In this document: positions 27,002-35,119 of the stretch, piece by piece
How the letters are laid out: every line of letters starts with the position of its first letter
Numbering within the stretch: the first letter of the stretch is position 1
The notes under the pieces: model-generated
Told to the model about the DNA's origin: nothing
Databases searched by the model: none
The model's input: the letters and a program-made list of their open reading frames with translations, nothing else
DNA from: Prevotella veroralis DSM 19559 = JCM 6290
Lineage (GTDB): Bacteria; Bacteroidota; Bacteroidia; Bacteroidales; Bacteroidaceae
Length of the DNA stretch: 64,000 nt
Assembly: GCF_000377625.1 (NCBI RefSeq)
Contig: NZ_KB898332.1
Location: 62,001 to 126,000 of the forward strand
Direction of reading: 5' to 3'
Position numbers and translations under genes: made by a program

Positions 27002-27229
27002 TTAGTCTTCCCATGATGGATTCTCTTCGTCCTCGTCTTCCTCCCATGGCATTGAAGCCTTTGCACTTGAAATGGTGCCTCCATGATGTCCTGGTCTATG
27101 CTGACTTGGGAAAGACGTGTCCATTAAATTAGTGGTCTCGCTTACTTGGATTATCATGCAACGAGGTGCAGAATAATCCCTCTTAGTTTGTTCTTTTCTC
27201 ATAACTTTCTTGATTAAAATAGCTGTCAT
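27002..27229 (-). CDS. small protein of unknown function upstream of the fimbrillin-like gene
   Basis: A 75-residue protein from the ATG at 27229; ATGs at 27271 and 27202 are alternatives that the sequence does not settle. It has a short basic start (KKVMRKEQTKRDYSAPRC), a middle SETTNLMDTSFPSQHR, a His/Gly-rich piece (HRPGHHGG) and an acidic Trp-containing tail (WEEDEDEENPSWED). There is no signal peptide or TM helix. It ends 33 bp before the fimbrillin-like gene on the same strand. Small proteins with a YSAPR-type motif occur near surface lipoprotein genes in Bacteroidota. I do not know a function. Confidence 0.6.
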   Translation of the reverse strand: MTAILIKKVMRKEQTKRDYSAPRCMIIQVSETTNLMDTSFPSQHRPGHHGGTISSAKASMPWEEDEDEENPSWED

Positions 27230-27382
27230 TTCGTTCTTATTTTGCTCTAAATCGAGTTCACAAAAGGGCATAAAAAAGCGAACAAAGGAAACTCCTAAAA
27301 GTCCTTTGTTTACAGGGGTTACGGCACGCTTCGCGCGCGCGTATGCGAGAAGAAAAAATGTGTTATTAGACGCTAGGTGCGA

Positions 27383-27416
<34 letters not shown>

Positions 27417-27596
27417 GCAAATTATTTGGATTGACCAAAGATAAAGTGCAAAAAGATGCAAAGAATCTGATAATTCTTTGCAGTACTTCGTTCACTTGAT
27501 ATGTCATTGCTAATTCTTTCACGGCGGCAAAGGTAAGAAGATAAAATGGAATGAGCAAGGAAAAAGAAAGAAAAAAAAGCCTCAACAATCGCCCCA

Positions 27597-27660
27597 ACCA
27601 GCCTCACCCCCGACCCCTCTACAGCCTCACCCCCAACCCCTCTCCGAATGGAGAGGGGAG
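27597..27660. repeat. C-rich tandem repeat with hairpin
   Basis: Two near-identical 23-bp units sharing AGCCTCACCCCC are followed by CCCCTCTCC/GGAGAGGGG arms. It resembles the dispersed C/G-rich elements elsewhere in the window in composition, but not in its core sequence. Confidence 0.6.
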
Positions 27661-27762
27661 TGAAATGTACTGTTTGCTAGGGGTTTATGGGGAAGTGTGG
27701 AGAGGTTGCGGGAGGTTAGAAGGAGGATTACAAGGCTTGGCTCCGCATGGATTTATCCATTA

Positions 27763-28734
27763 TTAAAACTCCACATAAGGACGAAGATGATCAATAGCTT
27801 CGGCATTGAAGTCCTTTAAGAGTTGGAGTTGTGACAGACTGGTGAGCTTTCCTTTTAATCGACGATAGTCACAGATTGCCCGTGCTTGATAGAAGTTTAT
27901 ATACGGATGACTGCGTAGCTTGCCCAAAGAAAGCGTGTTCAAGTTTAGCTTTTCAGGCTTAGGATTGACCACAGAGAAGTAGGGTAACGCCTCTTCGGGG
28001 AATCCCTCAATCTCAAGTAGTTGCCCTGTAGCAACATAACCACCTAATCGCTTGCCATAATTAACGATTGCCTTTGCCCACCCAGAGCCTATCCCTGGCA
28101 CTTTCTTCAACTGATTTGTATCTGCAGAGACTAGGTTTATATGCTCGCCCAACTTTATTTTCAAAGGGTAAAGAACCGTATCTCGAGTAGAATGGACATA
28201 CGGCTTGTACGTATTCGTTGCCTTATATTGTTCGTAAGCCTCATGTGCCGCTTGCTTATCTGCCTCCTTTTGCGCAATATAAGATTGTACAGAAGCAAGC
28301 GTTGAAGCAGGTTGATAATCGTCACCTATTCTTATATAAGGTTCTAACTCACGATACTGCTTGCGTGTAAGACCATAGAGACGGGCAAAGTCCATCGGTG
28401 CTCGATATACACCGCCCTTACTTCTATATTTCAAGATATTACGTACCTGAAACTCAGATAATCCCAGTTGCAGCAATTCCTCGGCTGTTGCTGTATTTGG
28501 ATCAAAGGCAAAAAGTCTCTTTCCCGATTCTGTCACTACCTCATAAGGAATGCCTTGTTGCGAACGAGCAGAATATCCTTTCCGCACCACACTATCTCCG
28601 TCTACAGCTGAAGTTTCAGTCACTTGCTCACCAATAAAGACGGATGTGATAAGGCAGAGCATAATTAATATGACCAAACTAAGAATGACTTTCCGGTCAG
28701 ACCGTTGTAAATAAAAGAATGATTTAAGGCTCAT
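27763..28734 (-). CDS. helix-hairpin-helix domain protein (ComEA-like)
   Basis: A 323-residue protein read from the ATG at 28734; an upstream ATG at 28758 would add 8 residues. After SLKSFFYLQRSDRK there is one TM helix (about 18-38), then a soluble region with several helix-hairpin-helix units: FDPNTATAEELLQLGL (about 88), VPGIGSGWAKAIVNYG (about 206) and LNLNTLSLGKLRSHPYI (about 262). These bind DNA backbone non-specifically. It would expose DNA-binding domains to the periplasm, as ComEA does in DNA uptake. No other competence gene is nearby, so uptake is only a possibility. Confidence 0.82.
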   Translation of the reverse strand: MSLKSFFYLQRSDRKVILSLVILIMLCLITSVFIGEQVTETSAVDGDSVVRKGYSARSQQGIPYEVVTESGKRLFAFDPNTATAEELLQLGLSEFQVRNILKYRSKGGVYRAPMDFARLYGLTRKQYRELEPYIRIGDDYQPASTLASVQSYIAQKEADKQAAHEAYEQYKATNTYKPYVHSTRDTVLYPLKIKLGEHINLVSADTNQLKKVPGIGSGWAKAIVNYGKRLGGYVATGQLLEIEGFPEEALPYFSVVNPKPEKLNLNTLSLGKLRSHPYINFYQARAICDYRRLKGKLTSLSQLQLLKDFNAEAIDHLRPYVEF

Positions 28735-28788
28735 AACGTATTTATTATAGGTTTTCAATCAAGGTAAAGGTTGTCTATTAATGTCTTC

Positions 28789-30150
28789 TTACACCACATT
28801 AAATTGGTGTAAGAAGATCATCAATATAGCTAAAGGACATACATAACGCACTAAGAAGTAATACACTCCAAAGAAAGTTCCACGTATTGTGCCCCAGTTC
28901 GTGAACTCATCTTTTACAACCTTCTTCGGTACATACCAACCCAAGAACAGGCAAGTTAACAAGCCTCCAACGGGTAAGAAGATTTGTCCAGTCACAAAGT
29001 CGAACACATCAAAGAGGTCACGACCAGCAATATTAAGGAACTTCCATTGTCCTAAAGACATCGAACAGAGAACTCCAATCAATATGCAACAGCCTGTAAC
29101 GATCATTGCTGCGCGCGAACGGGATATGTGTAACTCCTCTTGAAAGAATGCGGTACTCACTTCATGGAGCGATATCAGCGATGTAAGAGCTGCTAATGAG
29201 AGTAGGATATAAAAGGAGAATGAAACGAAATATCCTATTATTGGCAATCCAGTGAACGCCTGTTCAAAAACATTGGGTAAGGTGATAAAGACGAGCGAAG
29301 AACCACTACCTGGATTGACACCCACAGAGAAGGCCGCAGGAAAGATGATTAAACCTGCTAAAATAGCCACTAATGTATCTATAGAAGCTATCTGTACTGC
29401 CGAATTTAACAGCTTTGTCTGCCTACTATAATAGGAAGCATAGGTGCAAATACAGCCCATGGCAATACTTAAAGAGTAGAACGACTGCCCAAGCGCACCA
29501 AGAAATACATCCTTCGTAACCTTTGTAAAGTCCGGACGCAACAGGAAGTCAACACCTTTCCAGGCTCCTGGTAGCAAGCAAGCAGCCACTACTATCACCA
29601 ACAAAAGAATAAATAGAACTGGCATCATAATCTTTGAAGCCCGCTCAATACCATTTCTTACACCGTGAATAATCACATAATGCGTTATAAAAAGGATGAC
29701 TATGACCCACAAGATAGGCTTCCATCCACTTGTGGAGAAGTCTGCAAAGTAAGACTTAAAGAACTCTGGCGTTCCATGAAGGCTATTCATTGCTGATGCC
29801 GCACTGTATTGTAAGCACCAACCAGCCACTACTGCATAATAACCTGTTATTAGAAAGCCCGTAAGAACACCTAAGAATCCAACCCATTTCCACGCTGTTC
29901 CATTTGCCAACTTACTATAGGCACGAGCCGTATTAGATGCCGCATGACGCCCAATGATGAACTCACTAATCATACAAGGAAGCCCTAATAGAAGGATACA
30001 AGCCAAATATATAAGGATAAAAGCGGCTCCACCATTCTGCCCTGTCATATAGGGAAAACGCCAGACATTGCCTAACCCAACTGCACCTCCTGCTGTTGCA
30101 AGGATCATTCCTAACTTACTTGCAAACTTAACTCTATTTTGTTGTGACAT
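28789..30150 (-). CDS. sodium-dependent neurotransmitter-symporter family transporter
   Basis: A 453-residue LeuT-fold membrane protein. The TM1 signature AVGLGNVWRFPYMTGQNGG (about 20-38) contains the conserved unwound GNVWRFP segment that holds sodium and substrate. About eleven or twelve TM helices follow. Relatives import amino acids such as tryptophan or tyrosine together with Na+. The substrate is not predictable here. It is monocistronic, with a divergent promoter that overlaps that of the VanZ gene. Confidence 0.93.
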   Translation of the reverse strand: MSQQNRVKFASKLGMILATAGGAVGLGNVWRFPYMTGQNGGAAFILIYLACILLLGLPCMISEFIIGRHAASNTARAYSKLANGTAWKWVGFLGVLTGFLITGYYAVVAGWCLQYSAASAMNSLHGTPEFFKSYFADFSTSGWKPILWVIVILFITHYVIIHGVRNGIERASKIMMPVLFILLLVIVVAACLLPGAWKGVDFLLRPDFTKVTKDVFLGALGQSFYSLSIAMGCICTYASYYSRQTKLLNSAVQIASIDTLVAILAGLIIFPAAFSVGVNPGSGSSLVFITLPNVFEQAFTGLPIIGYFVSFSFYILLSLAALTSLISLHEVSTAFFQEELHISRSRAAMIVTGCCILIGVLCSMSLGQWKFLNIAGRDLFDVFDFVTGQIFLPVGGLLTCLFLGWYVPKKVVKDEFTNWGTIRGTFFGVYYFLVRYVCPLAILMIFLHQFNVV

Positions 30151-30168
30151 AAAATATTCCCTTTTAGA

Positions 30169-30201
30169 TTGTACAAAATTACTAATAATTCTCTATCTTT
30201 G
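30169..30201. promoter_or_regulatory. overlapping divergent promoters (NSS transporter and VanZ)
   Basis: On the minus strand the -7 box TAATTTTG lies at 30174-30181. On the plus strand TATCTTTG lies at 30194-30201, with a possible TTG at 30169-30171 (spacer 22 bp, long). The two promoters share DNA. Confidence 0.5.
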
Positions 30202-30221
30202 TATCAATCTAGAAGTAAAAT

Positions 30222-30614
30222 ATGCTTTTTATGAAGAATTTACTAACTCATTACCGATTCAGTTGTGCGTTTATTGTGATTATCTGGATTCTTTGCTTCA
30301 TACCAATCCCCGATAGTCCATTAAGCCATGTGACGTTAATCGACAAGTGGACACACGCTGCCTTGTATCTAGTATTAGGTCTGCTCATATTGACGGAACA
30401 GCTCCGAGCAATGAAAAAAGCCAAACTCAGCAGCCTTATTTACTGGATCTGGCTCTTTCCAATAGCCATGGGAGGCATTATAGAAGTGTTGCAAGCCACC
30501 TGCACAGGCGGTAGACGCAGTGGAGAATGGCTTGATTTTGTCGCTGATGGGATCGGTTCTACCCTCGCATTGCTTATCGGTATTCTTCTGGCAAAGTATT
30601 ACGCCAAAGGATAA
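30222..30614 (+). CDS. VanZ family membrane protein
   Basis: A 130-residue protein with four predicted TM helices. VanZ-type features are the early IPIPDSP loop, DKWTHAALYLVLGLL (about 42-56) and GGIIEVLQATCTGGRRSGEWLDF-like sequence, of which the key part is RRSGEWLDFVAD (about 98-109). VanZ homologues give low-level glycopeptide resistance in some Gram-positives, but in Bacteroidota their role is unknown. The 3' end overlaps the convergent CYTH gene by 41 bp. Confidence 0.85.
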   Translation: MLFMKNLLTHYRFSCAFIVIIWILCFIPIPDSPLSHVTLIDKWTHAALYLVLGLLILTEQLRAMKKAKLSSLIYWIWLFPIAMGGIIEVLQATCTGGRRSGEWLDFVADGIGSTLALLIGILLAKYYAKG

Positions 30615-31071
30615 AAGGGGCTCTCCGCATGTGAGAATTATAGAATCTACGATCGCCCGTAACCTCTTTTCCTATGAAGTCAGGCTTCTCAAAGGCTTCA
30701 TCCTCACGCTTCAATTCCACCTCCGCCATAACAAGTCCTTCGTTATCTCCATGGAACTCGTCCACTTCGAACGTGTGTCCAGCATATTCAATAAGGTATC
30801 TATGCTTATCAATAACGCCTGGTTCGCATAGAGCCATAAGTTGTTGAGCCTCTTGATAGCTTATTTCTTTCTCAAATTCATAACGAGATAAGCCTCCATC
30901 ACGCGATGGTCCCTTTATAGTAAGGTATCCCTTATTGTCTCGAATACGCACACGAACAGTATTGACAGCCGCAAAATAGCCTTGTTGTATATGACTACAA
31001 CTGCTTGCAAGGGACTTCCAATCCATCCGCTTATGCACTAAGAACTTTCTTTCTATCTCCAGTCCGCTCAT
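30574..31071 (-). CDS. CYTH domain protein (triphosphate tunnel metalloenzyme)
   Basis: A 165-residue cytoplasmic protein starting at the ATG at 31069-31071. It opens with GLEIERKFLV, the ExExK metal/triphosphate motif of CYTH enzymes. RVRIRDNKGYLTIKGPS (about 40-56) provides the paired basic residues of the tunnel, and FEVDEFHGDNEGLVMAEVEL (about 102-121) the acidic ones. Bacterial members hydrolyse inorganic triphosphate or thiamine triphosphate. The start shares one base with the stop of the 46-residue membrane protein upstream, so the two are coupled. The 3' end overlaps the VanZ gene in convergent orientation. Confidence 0.88.
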   Translation of the reverse strand: MSGLEIERKFLVHKRMDWKSLASSCSHIQQGYFAAVNTVRVRIRDNKGYLTIKGPSRDGGLSRYEFEKEISYQEAQQLMALCEPGVIDKHRYLIEYAGHTFEVDEFHGDNEGLVMAEVELKREDEAFEKPDFIGKEVTGDRRFYNSHMRRAPFILWRNTLPEEYR

Positions 31072-31211
31072 CAACTATTAACTGTTACGACAATTACATA
31101 CGCTAACGTAAGAAGAATCAAGACTGCACCAATCCAAAAGACAACACGCTTTGCTTGCTTTTCTTGCTTCGCTTCACGAGCCTTACGGTTCACTTTACTT
31201 CTTTCACTCAT
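31071..31211 (-). CDS. 46-residue single-TM protein coupled to the CYTH gene
   Basis: An ATG at 31209-31211 opens a 46-residue frame on the minus strand. It has a strongly basic, hydrophilic first half (SERSKVNRKAREAKQEKQAK) and one hydrophobic helix (about 24-44, WIGAVLILLTLAYVIVV). Its TGA overlaps the CYTH ATG by one base, as in genes that are translated together. The lysine-rich start and helix suggest an inner-membrane protein with its N-terminus in the cytoplasm. No function is known. Confidence 0.65.
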   Translation of the reverse strand: MSERSKVNRKAREAKQEKQAKRVVFWIGAVLILLTLAYVIVVTVNS

Positions 31212-31316
31212 AGGTATTCAATTTTAAAAGACCTACTTTTGTCGACATGACCTATTCGGTTTATCGAACAGCAAGCGGTCAAAGGTTCATATTATATAGG
31301 ATAACTCTTTCACTCA

Positions 31317-32435
31317 TCATTGCTCTTCAACGGGAAACTCCATCAAGTAGGCTTTAATGAAATCATCGATCTTTCCATCCATAACACCATCCACATCAGA
31401 GGTTTGATAGTTGGTTCGATGGTCCTTTACTCGTCGATCATCAAAGACGTAACTACGTATCTGACTGCCCCACTCTATCTTCTTCTTTCCAGCCTCAATC
31501 TTGGCTTGCTCCTCCATACGCTTCTTCATTGCGCGGTCATAGAGTTGCGACTTTAAGAGCTGCATAGCCTTTGCGCGGTTCTTAGGTTGGTCTCTTGTCT
31601 CTGTGTTCTCGATAAGGATCTCTTCTTGTTCTCCTGTATCAGGATCCTCGTACTGATAGCGTAGGCGGACACCAGACTCAACTTTATTGACATTCTGCCC
31701 ACCGGCTCCACTCGATCTAAAAGTGTCCCAACTAACACGTGCGGGATCGACATATACCTCTATAGTATCGTCTACCAGTGGCGTAACAAATACACTGGCA
31801 AAGCTCGTCATACGCTTTCCCTGTGCATTAAATGGACTAACGCGAACGAGGCGATGGACGCCATTCTCGCTCTTTAAATACCCATAGGCATACTCTCCAC
31901 CTTCGAACTTCATGGTCACACTCTTTATACCGGCTTCATCTCCTTCTTGTATATCTGAGATAGTAACCTTGTACCCGTGAGCCTCTCCCCAACGCATATA
32001 CATACGCATGAGCATTGATGCCCAGTCCTGGCTCTCGGTACCTCCTGCACCGGAGTTAATCTTCATTACGCACTCCATCGGGTCTTCCTCTTGACGGAGC
32101 ATATTCTTTAGTTCGAGGTCTTCGATCGCTTTTAATGCCTTGTTATAAGCGGTATCAACTTCCTCTTCAGTTACGAGACTATCCTTATAGAAATCGAATG
32201 CCAACTGCACTTCATCAGTCAGACTGCGAGCCTCATCATAGCCTTTTATCCACTTCTCAATGTCCTTTACTTTCTTCATCTGCTCCTGCGCACGCTTCGG
32301 ATCATCCCAAAAGTCGGGTGCTTGTGTGCGTAGTTGCTCCTCTTCGAATTCGATTCGCTTTTCGTCAATACCTAAGTATCTATGTAGTGCGTCAGTACGT
32401 TCTGTTATGTCTTTAAGCTGATCTGCTGTTATCAT
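31317..32435 (-). CDS. prfB: peptide chain release factor 2
   Basis: A 372-residue class I release factor for UAA and UGA. The anticodon-mimicking SPF tripeptide is in VRVSPFNAQGKR (about 201) and the catalytic GGQ in SGAGGQNVNKVESG (about 243-256). The frame is continuous from MITADQLKDITERTD to the stop. The region equivalent to the programmed +1 frameshift of many prfB genes reads HRYLGIDEKR without an in-frame TGA, so autoregulatory frameshifting is absent. A possible -7 box (TATATTTG) is at 32476-32483 on the minus strand. Confidence 0.97.
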   Translation of the reverse strand: MITADQLKDITERTDALHRYLGIDEKRIEFEEEQLRTQAPDFWDDPKRAQEQMKKVKDIEKWIKGYDEARSLTDEVQLAFDFYKDSLVTEEEVDTAYNKALKAIEDLELKNMLRQEEDPMECVMKINSGAGGTESQDWASMLMRMYMRWGEAHGYKVTISDIQEGDEAGIKSVTMKFEGGEYAYGYLKSENGVHRLVRVSPFNAQGKRMTSFASVFVTPLVDDTIEVYVDPARVSWDTFRSSGAGGQNVNKVESGVRLRYQYEDPDTGEQEEILIENTETRDQPKNRAKAMQLLKSQLYDRAMKKRMEEQAKIEAGKKKIEWGSQIRSYVFDDRRVKDHRTNYQTSDVDGVMDGKIDDFIKAYLMEFPVEEQ

Positions 32436-32494
32436 CGTTATACTTTTATTCCCTCAACTGTCTTCTTCTAACTCACAAATATAGGCTATCCGCC

Positions 32495-34303
32495 TTACTC
32501 TTCATACATCTTATCTATCACAGCCTGATAGTTTTTATTCACAACCGCACGTCTTAGTTTCAATGTGTTGGTCAATTCGCCACTCTCCATAGAGAAGTGA
32601 TGTGCCAATAAGGTGAAGTGTTTTATCTGTTCATAAGAAGCCAGTCTCTGTTGCAAAGTATCGATACGCTCGTGCATCATCTCATTCACTTGCTTATTTG
32701 CACACAACTCCTCACGACTCTCAAAGGTGATATTCTGTCGCTTAGCCCACTCCTCTAAGACCGTAAACTCGGGGACAATAAGAGCTGAAACAAACTTCCG
32801 TTGGTCTGCAATAACAGCCACTTGTTCGATAAACTTATCAACTAAAAGCATTGACTCTATCATCTGTGGTGCTACATACTTACCATTAGATGTCTTGAAA
32901 AGATCCTTTATTCTCTCCTTCAAGAACAACTCTCCATCCTTCAGATAGCCCGAGTCACCTGTATGGAAGAACCCATCAGCATCGAAGGCTTCGGCATTTA
33001 GAGCCTCACGACGGAAGTATCCGGGTGTAATCGTGTCTCCTTTGAGCATTACCTCACCCTCATCACTAATCTTAATCTGTATACCTTCGATAGGACGACC
33101 TACCGAACCAACCGTGAAAGGTTCGCCCTTATGATCGCAACTTACCGTAGCAAGGCTCTCTGTCAGTCCATATCCTACTATCATATCAATACCAATGCTG
33201 TGCACAAACTCCTCCACCTCTGGCGACACGTATGCACCTGCTGTTGGGAAGATATTAGGATTCTCCAATCCTAACTGCTTACGCACCAAACTGAGAACAG
33301 TTCTGTTTAGCACTTTATATTCCATCTCTAATGCAAGAGGAACACGCTTTCCACGAGCCAGATAAGTGATATTACGCTTCTTACCAACGTTCAGTGCATG
33401 ATAAAAGAGCTTACGCTGCATTGCACTTGAGCTTTCCATGCGGGCTTTAACAGCAACATATACCTTCTCCCAGAAGCGTGGTACGGCCGACATACACGTT
33501 GGATGAGTCTCTCGCATACTGTCTTGTATCTCCTTCGGATAGGTATTCACTATCAGTTGTGCACCTTCCGACAAACACAGATAAGCCCATCCTCGTTCAA
33601 AGACATGCGTCAATGGGAGGAAATTGATTACTCGGTCTTTCTCAGTAACAGGTACACATTTATTATTAGCGACCAAAGCTGCATGATACATCTTATATGT
33701 CAAGAGAACGCCCTTGCTCTCTCCTGTGGTGCCACTGGTGTATAGTATGTTGCAAATATCCTCATAGTTAGATTGCTTCCAACGGTCTTCTACTTCCGAC
33801 TGACGCGGTAACCCTTCCCCTAATCTAAGGAAGTCTTCAAAGTAGATACTATTTGGGTCATGCGAACTAATGCGTACACTTGGGTCGAAGATGATTATCT
33901 TTTCAAGCGAAGGACATAGCGTTGCGATTCGATGTGCCTTGTCGTACTGCTCCTGTTCACCAACGAAAAGATACTTAACGGCAGCATCTTGAATCATATA
34001 TTGTATCTGTTGCTCAGAGCTGGTAGCGTAGAAAGGAATACTAATTACCCTCACGCCATAAGCACCAAAGTCCGTGTACAGATACTGAACACAGTTCTGT
34101 GCAAACACACCGATGGTTTCCTGCGGATTCATTCCTAAGTTTAGTAAGGCATTAGAAACCTGCTTTACACGCATAGAGAACTGATTCCATGAAATGGTTC
34201 TCCACTCCAGACTACCGAAGTTACGGAATGTCAATACTGGTTTAGAGCCGTATTTCTTGGCTTGCTCATGTATAAGAACGGAGAGATGACAGTTTGTTTG
34301 CAT
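32495..34303 (-). CDS. long-chain acyl-CoA synthetase (AMP-forming)
   Basis: A 602-residue adenylate-forming enzyme. The start at 34301-34303 is chosen because a -7 box (TATCTTTG, 34329-34336) lies inside the longer reading to 34351. ILYTSGTTGESKGVLLT (about 184-200) is the P-loop, VGYGLTESLA (about 373) the A5 motif, and FHTGDSGYLKDGELFLKERI (about 444-463) the A7/A8 hinge. It activates fatty acids to acyl-CoA for lipid synthesis or breakdown. Its length matches FadD15/ACSL-like enzymes. The gene is probably monocistronic. Confidence 0.93.
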   Translation of the reverse strand: MQTNCHLSVLIHEQAKKYGSKPVLTFRNFGSLEWRTISWNQFSMRVKQVSNALLNLGMNPQETIGVFAQNCVQYLYTDFGAYGVRVISIPFYATSSEQQIQYMIQDAAVKYLFVGEQEQYDKAHRIATLCPSLEKIIIFDPSVRISSHDPNSIYFEDFLRLGEGLPRQSEVEDRWKQSNYEDICNILYTSGTTGESKGVLLTYKMYHAALVANNKCVPVTEKDRVINFLPLTHVFERGWAYLCLSEGAQLIVNTYPKEIQDSMRETHPTCMSAVPRFWEKVYVAVKARMESSSAMQRKLFYHALNVGKKRNITYLARGKRVPLALEMEYKVLNRTVLSLVRKQLGLENPNIFPTAGAYVSPEVEEFVHSIGIDMIVGYGLTESLATVSCDHKGEPFTVGSVGRPIEGIQIKISDEGEVMLKGDTITPGYFRREALNAEAFDADGFFHTGDSGYLKDGELFLKERIKDLFKTSNGKYVAPQMIESMLLVDKFIEQVAVIADQRKFVSALIVPEFTVLEEWAKRQNITFESREELCANKQVNEMMHERIDTLQQRLASYEQIKHFTLLAHHFSMESGELTNTLKLRRAVVNKNYQAVIDKMYEE

Positions 34304-34560
34304 TGCTATTGGTATTTTTTTATATTCGCAAAGATAAACATTTATCTGCAAAGAAGGAAATAATTGGATAATAAATTATATTTCCTTCGCTCGCAGTATT
34401 CGAACGATTAAGGTTGAGAATAGAACAATTAAGTTCTGAACAAGAACATATCTCTTATACACTTAGAGCCTCTCTCTAAATCAAAAGGATGATGAGATAA
34501 AGTTGACGAGTTAACAAGTTAATAGCTAAACGAGTTATTTATTCTGTCTGGCGTAGTACC

Positions 34561-34862
34561 ACAAAGTAGGGACAGACGCCCTCGTCTGGAAACCCCTCCC
34601 AGCCTCCCCCAAGGGGAGGAGTGCCTAATGGAAGTTAGTTTAGATGATTCTTTCTATCCAAATGGATGCTACAAAGTAGGGACAGACGCCCTCGTCTGGA
34701 AACCCCTCCCAGCCTCCCCCAAGGGGAGGAGTGCCTAACGGAAGTTAGTTTAGATGATTCTTTCTATCCAAATGGGTGCTACAAAGTAGGGACAGACGCC
34801 CTCGTCTGTCCGAAATATCCTTCTTTCATAGCGGACAGACGAGGGCGTCTGTCCCTACTTTG
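34561..34862. repeat. 110-bp tandem repeat ending in a large inverted repeat
   Basis: Two 110-bp copies (34561-34670 and 34671-34780) differ at only a few bases. They are followed by the first part of a third (from 34781), which then pairs with a reverse copy ending at 34862. The arms of that inverted repeat (from ACAAAGTAGGGACAGACG) are about 32 bp. Each copy holds a GACAGACG/CGTCTGTC-type palindrome and the dispersed C/G-rich element. It fills most of the gap between the acyl-CoA ligase and EnvC-like genes; no gene is seen there. Confidence 0.9.
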
Positions 34863-34902
34863 TACCACTATATTCAATAAAGATAGGCAATAGATAAAAA
34901 CA

Positions 34903-34939
34903 AAGAGAGCCTTTCCTTCATGTGAAGAAAGGCTCTCTT
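34903..34939 (-). terminator. hairpin 2 downstream of the EnvC-like gene
   Basis: Arms of about 17 bp with one bulged base (AAGAGAGCCTTTC and complement). A T-rich stretch follows on the minus strand. Confidence 0.65.
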
Positions 34940-34945
34940 CATATC

Positions 34946-34984
34946 AAGGAAACGCCCTCGTCAAATGGAAGAGGGCGTTTCCTT
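34946..34984 (-). terminator. hairpin 1 downstream of the EnvC-like gene
   Basis: The perfect 14-bp arms AAGGAAACGCCCTC/GAGGGCGTTTCCTT lie 136 bp after the stop. On the minus strand no T-run follows directly, so it may stabilise the RNA 3' end. Confidence 0.6.
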
Positions 34985-35060
34985 CTATACACTCCATGTA
35001 TTCCTGCTAACAAGGCACTGCCTCATCACTCCCGACACTCGCACCTAACATGGCACACAA

Positions 35061-35103
35061 CCTCGTTCCGTTAGGCACATCCCCTCCCTTGAAAGGGCTT
35101 AGG
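35061..35103. repeat. dispersed C/G-rich element, short copy
   Basis: CGTTCCGTTAGGCACATCCC is shared with the copy at 24559-24609. It is followed by CCCT/AGGG arms and ends 17 bp before the EnvC-like gene. Confidence 0.7.
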
Positions 35104-35119
35104 AATACATTACCTTATA

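Noticed and set aside
32345..32435. Programmed frameshift in prfB
   Set aside because: The frame is continuous and no in-frame TGA is present at the expected place.
34402..34460. Periodic repeat upstream of the acyl-CoA ligase
   Set aside because: GAACRATTAAG recurs once at 21 bp, not 22, with no third clear unit.
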